From contig NZ_WUQX01000001.1 in assembly GCF_009830285.1 (NCBI RefSeq), positions 3,348,501-3,412,500 on the forward strand: a DNA stretch of 64,000 nt. Direction: 5' to 3'. The stretch is from Sporofaciens musculi (lineage in GTDB: Bacteria > Bacillota > Clostridia > Lachnospirales > Lachnospiraceae). The translations under genes and the position numbers were made by a program. The notes below the pieces were generated by a model. The model was not told the DNA's origin. It searched no databases and saw nothing but the letters and a program-made list of their open reading frames with translations. This document shows positions 63,980 to 64,000 of the stretch, piece by piece. Position 1 is the stretch's first letter. Each line of letters starts with the position of its first letter.

Positions 63980-64000
63980 ATTATCCCATCCAAATCTAAA
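63980..64000 (-). promoter_or_regulatory. Regulon promoter c (lipoprotein gene), cut by the window edge
   Basis: TTTAG (63996-64000) followed after exactly 10 nt by GATAAT (63980-63985), the same last half-site and spacing as promoters a and b. The other three half-sites would lie beyond the window. Confidence 0.55.

Noticed and set aside
1..64000. CRISPR array or rRNA operon
   Set aside because: No regularly spaced short repeats and no rRNA-like sequence were seen on either strand.

Overview
The window looks like chromosome of a gut Lachnospiraceae bacterium (Clostridium cluster XIVa). The evidence is the moderate base composition, the strong AGGAGG-type ribosome sites, a T-box leader, a cda-type c-di-AMP locus, and a short-chain dehydrogenase that closely resembles, from memory, the 12-alpha-hydroxysteroid dehydrogenases of bile-acid-converting clostridia such as Clostridium scindens. 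The species is an inference.

Region 1 (1-27.2 kb) is mostly housekeeping and almost all on the minus strand. It holds ilvB under a T-box, a GT4 glycosyltransferase, folA-thyA, a DUF3793 gene, a bile-acid type operon (12-alpha-HSDH, MATE exporter, MarR), tRNA-Gly, a GH5 glucanase lipoprotein, glgX (the one large plus-strand gene), HPr, cdaR, cdaA, two membrane proteins, comF, recD2, mreB/mbl, uvrA and uvrB. An IS66 element with a perfect 8-bp target duplication has cut off the last 11 codons of comF.

Region 2 (27.2-50.4 kb) is a mosaic accessory island. It contains pieces of three tyrosine recombinases and an excisionase-like gene, two inverted copies of one IS3-family element (one inside an integrase with a 3-bp duplication, the other at a rearrangement junction), a different IS3-family element and an IS256-family element. 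It also has a large cell-wall-anchored surface protein, and a compact operon of a WYL regulator, a dynamin-like GTPase, two paralogous helical proteins and a coiled-coil protein, which is a candidate undescribed defence or membrane-remodelling system. A plasmid-like block follows: ParA, ParB with two palindromes that may be its centromere, a sigma factor, an LPD28-like protein, a RadC-like protein and an Rpn-family nuclease with a duplicated C-terminal piece.

Region 3 (50.4-64 kb) is a cell-envelope modification locus. An 11-gene minus-strand operon encodes an amino-acid adenylating enzyme, a PLP decarboxylase, a carrier protein, an MBOAT acyltransferase, an SGNH protein, a VTT-domain membrane protein, PssA, Psd, an OmpR-type response regulator, its sensor kinase and an esterase. 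A second SGNH gene lies downstream and a lipoprotein gene upstream. The operon, the second SGNH gene and (as far as the window edge shows) the lipoprotein gene share one promoter design: TTWAG half-sites at 10/11/11-bp steps and a GATAAT -10 element at a fixed distance. This suggests a regulon run by the two-component system encoded in the operon. The set resembles a D-alanylation (Dlt) pathway with an added decarboxylase and coupled phosphatidylethanolamine synthesis.
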